From Nitrospinaceae bacterium (GTDB taxonomy: Bacteria; Nitrospinota; Nitrospinia; Nitrospinales; VA-1), in the NCBI GenBank assembly GCA_029261695.1, contig JAJDAV010000074.1, forward strand, positions 1-42,841: a DNA stretch of 42,841 bases, read 5' to 3'. Below, piece by piece: positions 7,615-16,582 of the stretch. The notes beneath the pieces were generated by a model. The model did no database searches and was not told the DNA's origin. It saw only the letters and a list, made by a program, of their open reading frames with translations. Position numbers and translations under genes: made by a program. How positions within the stretch are numbered: the first letter of the stretch is position 1; each line of letters opens with the position of its first letter.

Positions 7615-8532
7615 ATGTTCAACTTTCTTGAAAATAAGGCCAAAGAGCCGGTTGTTAAGGTGCTGGCTAGGGAACGTACCCAGTACAATGACATTTATGT
7701 CATTCAAAATGGCGATAATCGAGAACTCTGGTTCAAGGGCAATGGCGATTATTTCTTGCAGAGCCGGGTGAATGTCGAAAAGCAAAAACAATTGGCTCTG
7801 GTTTATTCGAATATGATGATGGCATCTTTGCTTTTTTGTCCGAAACCGCAAAGATTGCTAATGGTCGGGTTGGGTGGCGCAGCTGTTACAAACTTTCTAA
7901 ATGAATGTTTCCCAAACTTAAAAATTGATGTTGTGGAGATTGATGCGAAAGTTATTGAGGTTTCGAAAAAGTATTTTTATTTGCAGGAATCAAATCGCTA
8001 TCGGGTCTTTCAAGAAGATGGAAGAGTTTTTATTCAGAAACGAAAAGGGCAAGAACTCTATGACTGGGTTATTCTCGATGCGTTTAAAAGCGGGTCAATT
8101 CCATATCATTTAAAAACGCATGATTTTTACAAAGAGATTCGCGCCATTTTAAAACCTGATGGGATTGTTGGTTCCAACTTATACGGAAAAGGAAATACGT
8201 TAAAGCCTCGTGATACAAAAACGTTTATGTCGGTGTTCCCTAATATCTATTGTTTTGAAGATGAGGAACGTGTCGCAACAGTACTAATTGCAAATGGCGG
8301 TAAGCGGTGGAGCGAAGAAAAAATCAATGACAGAGCATCTATTTTTAGTGGAATGCCCGAGCCGCTTTCCATGAAAGAGGTTGTGAAAAATTATCGACCT
8401 GGAAAGTTTATTGAAGAATCTGTTGCAAGGTTTGACGACCACTTCTCCGAGAAAGGTTTCCTGCACGATGTGGAAAAAGAAAACCGCTCAAGTGTAAAAA
8501 ACCGGCGGTATCCAATAAAAAATGTTCACTGA
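7615..8532 (+). CDS. Spermidine-synthase-like (aminopropyltransferase-fold) protein
   Basis: The 305-residue protein has the Rossmann core of polyamine aminopropyltransferases. LLMVGLGGAAV (81-91) is the nucleotide loop, IDVVEID (104-110) carries the acidic residue that binds the adenosyl ribose, and FQEDGRVFI is motif post II. The next strand reads VILDAFKSGSIPYHL instead of the catalytic D-x-x-DP-x-GP of true spermidine synthases. Many SpeE-like proteins with that change are of unknown function or act as methyltransferases. The C-terminal 60 residues after the fold are basic and unassigned. It is transcribed divergently from pckA and convergently with the NHL gene, so context gives no partner. 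No strong ribosome site precedes the ATG at 7615. Confidence 0.75.
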   Translation: MFNFLENKAKEPVVKVLARERTQYNDIYVIQNGDNRELWFKGNGDYFLQSRVNVEKQKQLALVYSNMMMASLLFCPKPQRLLMVGLGGAAVTNFLNECFPNLKIDVVEIDAKVIEVSKKYFYLQESNRYRVFQEDGRVFIQKRKGQELYDWVILDAFKSGSIPYHLKTHDFYKEIRAILKPDGIVGSNLYGKGNTLKPRDTKTFMSVFPNIYCFEDEERVATVLIANGGKRWSEEKINDRASIFSGMPEPLSMKEVVKNYRPGKFIEESVARFDDHFSEKGFLHDVEKENRSSVKNRRYPIKNVH

Positions 8533-8554
8533 AGAAAGAAATGGTTTTTTGCCC

Positions 8555-11500
8555 TTAACTGGGCAAGCTAAAAATTTGTACTTTTCTGCCACTATAGTTG
8601 GCTACTGCTAATCGCCCCTTGTGAATTGAAAGCCCGCCTGTTTTCCCTAACTCTCCTGTTCTATTTCCCTGTTTGCGATAAACGTCTAATACCTCTAGGT
8701 CGTTATTCAAGTGAATGATCTGCCCATGCCAAAAGTCAGAAGCGAATATGCCATGTTGAGGATCGCAAGTTACATAATAAATATCATCGATCCCTAACCC
8801 TTCTTTACTTACCTGATTTATTAGTTTTCCTTCGGAATCGAAATGTTTTAACAGGGCTTCTGACCGATCCCCAATTATAGTTCCTCCATCTTTGAGGCAA
8901 AAAATCCCACAAGGCCCAGTTAGGTTTTTAGATTGCTCAGCAGAATAAGTTTTGGAGATTTCTTTACCATCTGCGCCAAAGACTGCGATGCGATTGTTGT
9001 CGGGGTCGGCAATGTGGATTTGATCTTTGGAATCGATCGAAAGAGAAAAGACATGGCCTAAAATTCCTTCCTCAAATTGAAGGAGGAAATTTCCCAATGC
9101 GTCAAATTTTTTAATCACTCCGTTTCCTTCATCTATGACATAGATATTTTGTTGCTGATCGGTGATTAAATCGACTGGATATTTGAGGGCTTGAGGCGTA
9201 TTTCCATATGTTCCAAAGTGGAACTTATATTTCCCTTCAGGTGTAAAACTTTGGATGCAGTGATTTTCATAGTCAGCGACTAAAAGGTCTCCCTTGTTGT
9301 TATGTGTAAGACCTAGAGGGATTAATGGTGTTCCACATTTTAAGCCAGCTTTGTTGATGGAGAATGCTTGTTTTAAAGGTGTCTCTGGGGTGGATGGACT
9401 AAGTTCTATGAAGTTTGAAATCAATGACAACAAGTTTTTTGATTTCGCATTTCTTTTAGATTCCAACTCCAGACGATCCAGGTTTACGCGAAGTTCTGTG
9501 ATGGCAGTCTCAACTTTTATGGAAGCATCTATGCCAGATACTTCATGGTCGGACTCAAGTTGATTTTGTTGTTCTCTGTAGGCAAGCAGTTCAAAGTTTT
9601 TTGTTTTTCTCTCGTGCGAAATTTTTACAATATTGTCATTGAGCTTTTTGGAATAGGATGCAAGCTCGTCGAATAGTTGAGAGTTTTCTTGGGATGGATC
9701 TAAAATGCTGACAATTGCCGCTCCGGCAATCAGGCGGTGCAAGTTGAGGTTTTCGTTAATATCGATTCCCTTGATCATCCTTCGGATGAGGTTTAGTTGG
9801 AAATCAAGAACGGCCATATTGTTGTTTATGCCAATAGGGGTGGCTTTGTCTTCCGTTCCTAGCTGTCTCAGCTGAGCATCCAAATCCCTTCTTTGCCGCC
9901 CCATGTCATCCAACTGATTCAATAATTCTACGGTTTTTTCTTCAAAGACAGATTGCGCTTTCAGTGTGGTCAGGCATTGTGCGACTAATTCGTTTTTCTG
10001 GTTGGCGAGTGAACTGGGATTGTATTTACTAATGCCCCATATCAAAAATTCCTTATCAAATTTAATTTCAGAAGCTTGAGATAAAAGGACTCTGTTGATC
10101 TGTTCTATATCCAAGTTTTCAGAATCAAATGCAACGGGTGAGAAATCTGCGATACTTGCTTCTAGGGTAGAGATATTTTCACTTTCCCAAAAGGGCGTGG
10201 AGGCATCAAGTGCTTCCAGAAAATTAAGTTCTAATGCATCCAGGGTTTGCCAATGTTCATGGAAACGGAGCATTATCCGTGTAGCATTCTCTGAGAAAGA
10301 GGGGCTTTGGGTTTGACCTCGAAGAAGGGTGCAGATTGTTTCGTTGCTGGCTGCTTTTCGAGCCAAAGTTTTCAAGACCAGGCAATGAGTCCTAAGCGGA
10401 AATTGAAGTTGTACGAGAAGGTCCATCGTTCTGCAATTATTGTAGTACTTCATGAGAAAAGGGGGAAGTTGGTCCTTTTCGCTGCTGCCCAGAATTTGGA
10501 CCATAGACTCTTCGCATTTTTCTTTCTGGTTAAAATAATCATTAATAAAGCTTACAGAAGCTTCCCATTGACGCGCCAAAATATCTGCGAGACTTTTCAA
10601 TTGTGCTTCTTTGATATCGCTTTCAACCAGATGATCAATAAAATCGTAAAATTGCTGGGTGATTTTTCGGAAGGAATAAAATGCGGTACGGGTTTCCCGA
10701 AAACTATTTCTTTCGTTTTGCTCGTTGGTGTATAGGTCCTTGTTAAATTCTCTTAGCCCTTGTGGGTCATTTTGAATTAGCTGGTTTTCTTTTATTTGAG
10801 TCTCGTCAAATTTTTGAGCGTGTGTTTGCCAAGTCTGAAATGTTTCAATCATTTCTTTTCTGCAATTTTCAAACTGGTTTTCGACCAGCGAAATGGCAAG
10901 GTCAATGCTTGAATCAGTAATTTCTTTCCCTGCCAATGCTAATCGCCCGAGATGAATTGCAGCTTGAATATCTTTGGTGTCCGTGCTTCGATTCGAAAGC
11001 TTTAGGGCTTGTTCCAGAGCCGCAAGCGCTTTCGGTGCGTTATTGCATTTTTCCTGAACCCTCGAAAAAAAATAAACATGCTCTGCTTGAAGGGGGTCGT
11101 GGGTCGCCAACTTTTCGGCAAGCACGTCCTCTGTATCCATGGAAACCTGATATCTTAAAATCTTTGTGTCAAAAGTTGAGCCGATATATAAGTTTCCGGT
11201 AGAATCTACCAAGGTCAAACAGGGGGCCTCCAGTGGAACGTCTGCATGGTCGATCGTGTTTAAATACTGTCCGAAGGATGTGAATATCTGGATTCGATTA
11301 TTGTTTAAATCCGCGATATAAAGTAAATCGTTTGAGGCAATAGAAACGCATAGAGGATATTGAAATTGTCCCGGGTCCTCACCCGATTCTCCGAAAGTTA
11401 AAACCTCCTGCCATTGATTATCAAATTTTCTGATGCGATGGTTGCCACTGTCAGTAATAAAATAATTTCCGCAACTGTCTGTGGCGATCGAGGTGGGAAA

Positions 11501-12046
11501 TTCGAATAGAGGGCGAGCCAACAGGTTTGCAGGTGTTTCAAAAAGGTCTGCCAGGTTTTCTTCGTGGGTGGTTCCTCTTTGCCCAACCCAGCCCAGGGAA
11601 TTTCCATCGCCGTCGAAAAACTGTATGCGATGATTATATCTTTCGACAACAATCAGGGTTCCAAATGGGTCTATGATGATATCGTAGGGTTCGTTCAGTT
11701 CGCCTTTACTGTCCCCGCAGGTGCCGAAAGATTGTAGATGATTTCCTTGTGAGTCAAATTTTTGTATTCGATGATTCCAACTGTCTGCGACAAAAATATT
11801 TCCTTCCCCATCCACTGCTATGCCTTTTGGGTATTGAAGTTGACCTGGCTCTTTACCCTTTTCACCAAAACTGTTAAGGAGTTTGAATTGTGAATCGTAA
11901 ATTTGGATGCGGTGATTAAAATCGTCTGTTAAGAGAAAATTACCTTCAGGAGTCAGGCATAATCCAGATGGAGGTGAAAGGTCTTCACCGACTTCGTCTT
12001 TGGTTCTAAATGCGGCATCGAAATTTATTGGAAAAAGGGAGGTCAT
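8555..12046 (-). CDS. Giant NHL-repeat protein with propeller domains at both ends
   Basis: The 1163-residue protein has three parts. Residues about 15-310 hold six NHL-type repeats (for example KGIAVDGEGNIFVADSWNHRI), enough for a six-bladed propeller. Residues about 320-850 are highly charged, alpha-helical and coiled-coil-like, with a TPR-like stretch near the start (ALAALEQALKLSNRS). Residues about 880-1160 hold a second set of NHL repeats (ADYENHCIQSFTPEGKY and others). There is no signal peptide or membrane segment, so I infer a cytoplasmic scaffold. NHL propellers usually bind protein, glycan or RNA. It is the last gene of the radical SAM/GT2/methyltransferase run but may also have its own promoter in the 127-base gap upstream. 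AAAGG lies before the start codon. No enzymatic motif is seen. Confidence 0.85.
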   Translation of the reverse strand: MTSLFPINFDAAFRTKDEVGEDLSPPSGLCLTPEGNFLLTDDFNHRIQIYDSQFKLLNSFGEKGKEPGQLQYPKGIAVDGEGNIFVADSWNHRIQKFDSQGNHLQSFGTCGDSKGELNEPYDIIIDPFGTLIVVERYNHRIQFFDGDGNSLGWVGQRGTTHEENLADLFETPANLLARPLFEFPTSIATDSCGNYFITDSGNHRIRKFDNQWQEVLTFGESGEDPGQFQYPLCVSIASNDLLYIADLNNNRIQIFTSFGQYLNTIDHADVPLEAPCLTLVDSTGNLYIGSTFDTKILRYQVSMDTEDVLAEKLATHDPLQAEHVYFFSRVQEKCNNAPKALAALEQALKLSNRSTDTKDIQAAIHLGRLALAGKEITDSSIDLAISLVENQFENCRKEMIETFQTWQTHAQKFDETQIKENQLIQNDPQGLREFNKDLYTNEQNERNSFRETRTAFYSFRKITQQFYDFIDHLVESDIKEAQLKSLADILARQWEASVSFINDYFNQKEKCEESMVQILGSSEKDQLPPFLMKYYNNCRTMDLLVQLQFPLRTHCLVLKTLARKAASNETICTLLRGQTQSPSFSENATRIMLRFHEHWQTLDALELNFLEALDASTPFWESENISTLEASIADFSPVAFDSENLDIEQINRVLLSQASEIKFDKEFLIWGISKYNPSSLANQKNELVAQCLTTLKAQSVFEEKTVELLNQLDDMGRQRRDLDAQLRQLGTEDKATPIGINNNMAVLDFQLNLIRRMIKGIDINENLNLHRLIAGAAIVSILDPSQENSQLFDELASYSKKLNDNIVKISHERKTKNFELLAYREQQNQLESDHEVSGIDASIKVETAITELRVNLDRLELESKRNAKSKNLLSLISNFIELSPSTPETPLKQAFSINKAGLKCGTPLIPLGLTHNNKGDLLVADYENHCIQSFTPEGKYKFHFGTYGNTPQALKYPVDLITDQQQNIYVIDEGNGVIKKFDALGNFLLQFEEGILGHVFSLSIDSKDQIHIADPDNNRIAVFGADGKEISKTYSAEQSKNLTGPCGIFCLKDGGTIIGDRSEALLKHFDSEGKLINQVSKEGLGIDDIYYVTCDPQHGIFASDFWHGQIIHLNNDLEVLDVYRKQGNRTGELGKTGGLSIHKGRLAVANYSGRKVQIFSLPS

Positions 12047-12110
12047 ATTCGCCTTTGGTGATACGGAAGGGTCGCTGAAATAGAACAGTCAGTCTGCTCA
12101 GTCAGGCCGC

Positions 12111-12139
12111 ATTTAATCATAAAAACCAAGACATTACAA
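12111..12139 (-). promoter_or_regulatory. Candidate sigma70-type promoter for the NHL gene
   Basis: On the minus strand TTGTAA (12134-12139) and TTAAAT (12111-12116) are separated by exactly 17 bases. A TG one base before the -10 makes it extended. It lies 65 bases before the NHL start codon. Each hexamer matches four of six consensus bases, so it is only a candidate. Confidence 0.35.
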
Positions 12140-12173
12140 TCGACCTGTTGAAGGCAATGAAAGGACAAAAAAG

Positions 12174-12875
12174 CTAGGATTTCCGGGCTACCCCGATATT
12201 GTTTTCGCTTTGTATGATCGTCCATTCCTTGGAGGATTCTACGTCTTCCTGCCAGACTTTCATGACACCTGGGAAATCGGGATTTAGATCATGCAGAACC
12301 ACTATTCCACCGGTTCGGACTTTTGGAGTCCAGATGTCAAAATCTACTTTGGCCCCTCGGTCAAAGCTGGGTTGGTGCTCATGAGCAGGAATCATTTTTC
12401 CATCTTTAAGCCATCCTTTGATTCCGTATTCTTGAATATCTTCAGGAGGGATAATAAGGGGGCCTGTCTCCCAATACTCATGCCAACCATCAATAAAAAG
12501 CAGGTCGATTGTTTTGTTTGCAGGCCATTCTTCGGCAGCTTTCTGAGAATAAGCTCTTCCGGGTGTAACGACTTCTTGCAATTGCCATTGTGCGATTTGG
12601 TTATTCCAGCTTCTCCATATGTCCTGATCCATAATACATTCAGCATCTTCGATCAGATTCCAGTGGTCGAAGCAATATAATTGTCCCTTTCTTAAACTTT
12701 TTACAGCGCTTCCTAAAACGACAGAACTTCTTCCATGCCAGGAACCTATTTCGACAACTGTTCCCGGGTTTTCCAAAGCTAAATTATAAAGAAGTTGTGC
12801 ATGTTCTTCAGGCATGAAAGGGGAAGGTATGTGCTGCGCCCGATTCCAAATATCGTCAAATTCTGTGTTAGTCAT
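12174..12875 (-). CDS. Class I SAM-dependent methyltransferase (family-24 type)
   Basis: The 233-residue protein resembles the Methyltransf_24 group, which contains sugar and secondary-metabolite O-methyltransferases. The SAM loop is VEIGSWHGRSS (41-51). IDGWHEYWETG (128-138) corresponds to the IDG-D/W-H-x-Y acidic motif, and GGIVVLHDLNP (189-199) is the metal-adjacent strand. Between them, about residues 140-180, there is an insertion rich in charged and proline residues. A histidine and aspartates in the conserved positions suggest divalent-metal-dependent O-methylation. The acceptor is unknown; the neighbouring glycosyltransferase and radical SAM genes suggest a glycan or modified peptide. 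It follows a related methyltransferase gene by 40 bases on the same strand. Confidence 0.82.
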   Translation of the reverse strand: MTNTEFDDIWNRAQHIPSPFMPEEHAQLLYNLALENPGTVVEIGSWHGRSSVVLGSAVKSLRKGQLYCFDHWNLIEDAECIMDQDIWRSWNNQIAQWQLQEVVTPGRAYSQKAAEEWPANKTIDLLFIDGWHEYWETGPLIIPPEDIQEYGIKGWLKDGKMIPAHEHQPSFDRGAKVDFDIWTPKVRTGGIVVLHDLNPDFPGVMKVWQEDVESSKEWTIIQSENNIGVARKS

Positions 12876-12915
12876 TGGTTGTCTCTAGGCAGGGGGTTTA
12901 GGACTTTGTGGATTT

Positions 12916-14001
12916 TTAAATTCCATTTTTTTTGGTGGCTATAAATATGTAGTCCTTTCGCCGAAAATTAACGAATTCTTCCGTGGATAAGATGGTGTCA
13001 TGAACGGCCTTGGTCACCCCGTAGATATTGCCACCATAATCAGCACGGGAATAATCGTGAAGGGCAACGATTCCTCCGGGAACCAGAAAAGGAATCCACA
13101 TACTTATATCTTTTTTACAGGCCTCATAAGAATGGTCTCCATCGATGAACAAAAGCCGAATGCGTTTGTCGTCTCTTTCTTGCCAACTCTGAGCGCCGTT
13201 TTCCGAATTTTGCCGATTAAAAATTATCCAATCGTCGACTTGATTCTCTTTTAGATAGTTTTCTTTTAATGAGTAATACTTGGGGTCAAATGAATAGACC
13301 TTTTCCCTGTTTCCCTTTTTGGAACCTTTGCCGAGCAGAATCGATGAACCCCCAAGAAAGTTTCCAATATTAACAATGGCACCTTCGGCGGGGCCAGAAT
13401 TCCCTAGCTTAAACAGTTCCTCTCTTTCTTTTGCGCTCAATAAGGTCATTGGTAGTAAAAGAGATTCACCTCCCACTTCCCATTTTGCCGACCAACCTTC
13501 TATGTCGCAATGAGTCAGCTTCCAGACTTTAAAATTTTTATCGATTACATAGGTGACTTCTTTTAAGTTTAAAGTTTCCAGAAAACTCAGAATATTTTCA
13601 TAGCGGTTTTTTAATTTATCTTCGATGGCTTCATACTCTACGTCCTCGGGGACGTCGTCTGGCTTTTGCTTTTTTAATACAAGTCCGATGTCCATGTTTA
13701 TACAAAAAAAAGCAAGACCGAAATTCGTAGCTTTTTCTCCTCTGGGAACTTTAAAGCCAGGGGGAAGATGAGCTTCTTTGTAAGTATAAGTTTTGTGGAG
13801 TTTTTCCTCTGGAAAGTCAATTCCGTCTTTTTTGATTACATGGAAATTATTATTTGAGTAAAGTTGGTTCAATCGAGAAATAGACACTGAGCTTTGTTCG
13901 ATTGGGGAAGAATGAATAAAAAGAATGTCCCCTGGGGTGTCGGGTGCAGTGGGAAGATCGAAGTCAAAGGCTAATAAAAAGTTTTTACTAGCAATAGGCA
14001 T
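12916..14001 (-). CDS. Family-24-type methyltransferase with an unassigned N-terminal half
   Basis: Residues about 185-361 form a class I methyltransferase domain. AIVNIGNFLGGSS (208-220) is the SAM loop, LLFIDGDHSYE (283-293) carries the acidic motif, and GGIVALHDYSR (309-319) is the final conserved strand. Residues 1-180 are not recognised. They include a positively charged region after IKKDGIDFPEEKLHKTY and look like a separate alpha/beta domain. The catalytic half is clearly related to that of the downstream gene, so the pair may methylate neighbouring positions or successive intermediates. It has a good AAGGA ribosome site and starts nine bases after the upstream GT2-TPR gene. No signal peptide is present. 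Confidence 0.8.
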   Translation of the reverse strand: MPIASKNFLLAFDFDLPTAPDTPGDILFIHSSPIEQSSVSISRLNQLYSNNNFHVIKKDGIDFPEEKLHKTYTYKEAHLPPGFKVPRGEKATNFGLAFFCINMDIGLVLKKQKPDDVPEDVEYEAIEDKLKNRYENILSFLETLNLKEVTYVIDKNFKVWKLTHCDIEGWSAKWEVGGESLLLPMTLLSAKEREELFKLGNSGPAEGAIVNIGNFLGGSSILLGKGSKKGNREKVYSFDPKYYSLKENYLKENQVDDWIIFNRQNSENGAQSWQERDDKRIRLLFIDGDHSYEACKKDISMWIPFLVPGGIVALHDYSRADYGGNIYGVTKAVHDTILSTEEFVNFRRKDYIFIATKKNGI

Positions 14002-14010
14002 AATTAATCC

Positions 14011-15321
14011 TTAAATGGAATGTGTTGAAATGTTCGTAAGGTATTGGTTCGCCTTCTGATGGTTTGGGTTGGACTTTAAACATAACCCAAAATAATCAAC
14101 GGCCCTTGAAGTTTTCCCCATATGGAGGGAAATTTCTCCTAAGTGATAATAGGCTCTATTGCGAATTTCCTCTTGGCCTGTTTTTTTCGTAAGAACCACT
14201 TTGCTGAAGAATTTGGCAGCGCTTTTTAAATCGTTCCTTTTTTTATAAAGAGTGCCTATGGTGTAGAGGGTTTCTATGTTTTTGGGTTTGAAGTTTTCTA
14301 GCTCTTCTAATAAGAGGTCTGTGCTTTTCGGTTTTTTGTTTTCAATGTGAGCGAGTGCCAGCTTTGCCATAATTTCGTATTTTAATTCAGGGGCGGCATA
14401 CCTCTGAGCTTCATTGAACTTCAAGATGCTTGCCTTGTAGTTTTTAAATTCTAAATGTTTTTGGGCAAGATGGTAAAGCTGTAGCGACAGGTTGTTTAAA
14501 GTGGATTTGATCAGGCTGGTGCTTTCGTAGTCGCTTACCTTTTTCCGCGCTTCTTTTTTTAACAGTCCAATTCGGTGATTGATTAGCTCAATCTTTTTTT
14601 TGCTGGATTTGATTACCCCAGTAATGTAATTTTTGATTTCCTTTTTTTGCGATGGATTCAGTCCGTTTTTCAAATGCGTTTTAAATTCTTCCTTCCATTC
14701 TTTGTCTTCAAATAAATTGGCGGCTGTCATGCTGCCGTAATGAAAGAGTTTATTTTTAATGTCCTCATCGAGAATGCTGTAAGGCTGATTTGTTTTTTTT
14801 GCCTTTAATAAAACATCGGCACCGACATCACTTTGATAGCCTTTATGTTTCCAGCTGTATTCTGGAACAAAAGTGCAATTGTTTCGTTTGAAAAAATTAG
14901 CGTCTACCAGTAGGCAATAGGGTAGGGCGCGTTCTTTGAAATTCCCCCAATAAGATGTTTTTTGTTTTGGGGTGACTTCGCCAACAAATGCCGCATTCTT
15001 TCGGGAAATCTTTTTCACCATGTCGCTGAGCCAGTTATGGTCTAGGATCTCTACGTCGGAATCCAAAGCCAGAAAGTATTTTGTTCTAACCTTTTTAACT
15101 GCTAAATCTAAGGCTCTACCATGCCTTTCACCTAGTTTTATTCCTGAGACTTTTATAGTTTTTACCCAGTTGAACGTCTTTAATAATTCCAATGAACCGT
15201 CTGTGGAAGAATTATCAATCACTATCACTCGATAAGGTCCTTTGGTGTATTTTCGAAGGGAGAGAAGGCAAAGGTTTAAAGCTTCCCGAGTGTTTTCATT
15301 TGCAATAATTATAGTGACCAT
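14011..15321 (-). CDS. GT2 glycosyltransferase with C-terminal TPR region
   Basis: Residues 1 to about 220 form a family 2 glycosyltransferase domain, with the opening VTIIIANENTREALN, the nucleotide-binding VIDNSSTDGS and the metal-binding DSD at 87-89. About residues 220-290 are charged and helical. Residues about 290-436 carry tetratricopeptide-like repeats (LAQKHLEFKNYKASILKFNEAQ, then AAKFFSKVVL and AVDYFGLCLKSNPNHQKA). The combination suggests that the enzyme is held in a protein complex by its TPR part, possibly with the methyltransferases of the same run. It has no membrane helices, so it is cytoplasmic. The acceptor is unknown. It lies 70 bases after the SPASM radical SAM gene. Confidence 0.82.
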   Translation of the reverse strand: MVTIIIANENTREALNLCLLSLRKYTKGPYRVIVIDNSSTDGSLELLKTFNWVKTIKVSGIKLGERHGRALDLAVKKVRTKYFLALDSDVEILDHNWLSDMVKKISRKNAAFVGEVTPKQKTSYWGNFKERALPYCLLVDANFFKRNNCTFVPEYSWKHKGYQSDVGADVLLKAKKTNQPYSILDEDIKNKLFHYGSMTAANLFEDKEWKEEFKTHLKNGLNPSQKKEIKNYITGVIKSSKKKIELINHRIGLLKKEARKKVSDYESTSLIKSTLNNLSLQLYHLAQKHLEFKNYKASILKFNEAQRYAAPELKYEIMAKLALAHIENKKPKSTDLLLEELENFKPKNIETLYTIGTLYKKRNDLKSAAKFFSKVVLTKKTGQEEIRNRAYYHLGEISLHMGKTSRAVDYFGLCLKSNPNHQKANQYLTNISTHSI

Positions 15322-15391
15322 TTTCTGGTTCGATGAGATTTAAACGTTATTGAGTGTTGATGCTTAAAAGCGATGAGTTCCCGAGGTTGGA

Positions 15392-16570
15392 TTAAAAACG
15401 TTTGCCGTTGTAAACGTTGCATACGGCGCACCATCGATTGGGATTCCCATTAGTTAGCCCCTCTCTAAACTCTGTGAATTTTTCGTTGTTCCAGATTTCT
15501 TCAAATGTTTGATCGTTCAAATTCCCAACAGAATAGCGACGCGAAATCTGGCAACAGGGGTAGACATTACCTTCGGGATCTACCTGTGCCCATTCGTAGG
15601 GCTTGTTGCAACCCTTTTCCTCTTCTGAAATATTATCTTGGATTTCCGGCTCGCTGGTTTGCGATGGGAAATAATCTTCGGGAGGCAGAAATGGAATTTG
15701 ATATTTTTTGGACTTATTTTCAATTTCTTTGAATACTTTTTTAATATGTTCTCTATCGCAGTTGTTTAAATGCTGATCTTGAAAATATAATTTGTCGCTC
15801 AACTCTTCTTTGCGATCTTTATAAATATCCGAAGGAACAGCATTTAAATGGACAAAATATGCGTAATTGATTCCTAGCTCATGACCCAGATCCATAATTC
15901 CCGGTAGCTCGTTGATGTTCTTTTTTAAGCAGACAGCGTTGAAAAATAATTCGGGATAGGGAGACCCTGTTTGTTTCTTGTAATCAGTCAATCTTTTAAT
16001 GTTTGTTTTCATCAGCTCAAAATCAGAACCGCGGATGTATTCATACAATTCTTTGGATGATGCTTCGATGGAAATTAAAATTTGATGCAACAGGTTTTCT
16101 TCTACGATTGCTTTGCACCAGGCTTCGGTTAACAGAGAACCGGTGGTAACGATTTGGACATGTTTGAAGCCTTGAGCTTTTACGTAACGCAATATTTCCA
16201 TCAAATCAGCTCTGATTAGTGGCTCACCAAAATCGCTGAGTAAAAGGCTGTCGAAGTTTTCCGGAGAAAATTTTGACAGATATGTTTTGAAGTTTTCCAG
16301 GGAGATATCTTTGCGCAGGTATTTACTTTCCCTTGGGCAATGTTTGCAAAGCAAATTGCAGTTATCGGTGATGGGTACTTGCAGGACGTCCCATTGTTTG
16401 TCTCTTTTGGAGACTTTTCCTAAGTCAATGGTAGTCGACTGCGATTCGTAAAGGTGTCTTTTGATTCTTGATTGAAGATGAAGGTTGTGTTCCAGAAGAC
16501 GTGGGTCATGAGGATCGCTGAAAATTTCTTCGGCTTGGTCTTTCTGTTTTAATAGAACAACTTGAGTCAT
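15392..16570 (-). CDS. Radical SAM protein with SPASM domain
   Basis: The 392-residue protein binds a 4Fe-4S cluster through C71-x3-C75-x2-C78 (CNLLCKHC). LLSDFGEPLIR corresponds to the GGEP-type SAM-contact motif in a modified form. The C-terminal part is a SPASM domain with auxiliary-cluster cysteines in EEKGCNKPY, VDPEGNVYPCCQ and WCAVCNVYNG. SPASM enzymes mature ribosomal peptides or enzymes, and some act on small molecules or sugars. A GAGGG ribosome site lies eight bases before the ATG. The gene follows the B12-type radical SAM gene by 12 bases and precedes a GT2 gene. No short precursor peptide gene was recognised nearby, so a peptide-modification role is not supported directly. Confidence 0.88.
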   Translation of the reverse strand: MTQVVLLKQKDQAEEIFSDPHDPRLLEHNLHLQSRIKRHLYESQSTTIDLGKVSKRDKQWDVLQVPITDNCNLLCKHCPRESKYLRKDISLENFKTYLSKFSPENFDSLLLSDFGEPLIRADLMEILRYVKAQGFKHVQIVTTGSLLTEAWCKAIVEENLLHQILISIEASSKELYEYIRGSDFELMKTNIKRLTDYKKQTGSPYPELFFNAVCLKKNINELPGIMDLGHELGINYAYFVHLNAVPSDIYKDRKEELSDKLYFQDQHLNNCDREHIKKVFKEIENKSKKYQIPFLPPEDYFPSQTSEPEIQDNISEEEKGCNKPYEWAQVDPEGNVYPCCQISRRYSVGNLNDQTFEEIWNNEKFTEFREGLTNGNPNRWCAVCNVYNGKRF

Positions 16571-16582
16571 GAGGATTCCCTC

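Noticed and set aside
8549-8566. Hairpin TTGCCC-TTAACT-GGGCAA between the convergent spermidine-synthase-like and NHL genes
   Set aside because: The T-run lies before the stem on the plus strand, so neither transcript has a U-tract after it. It also overlaps the NHL stop codon.
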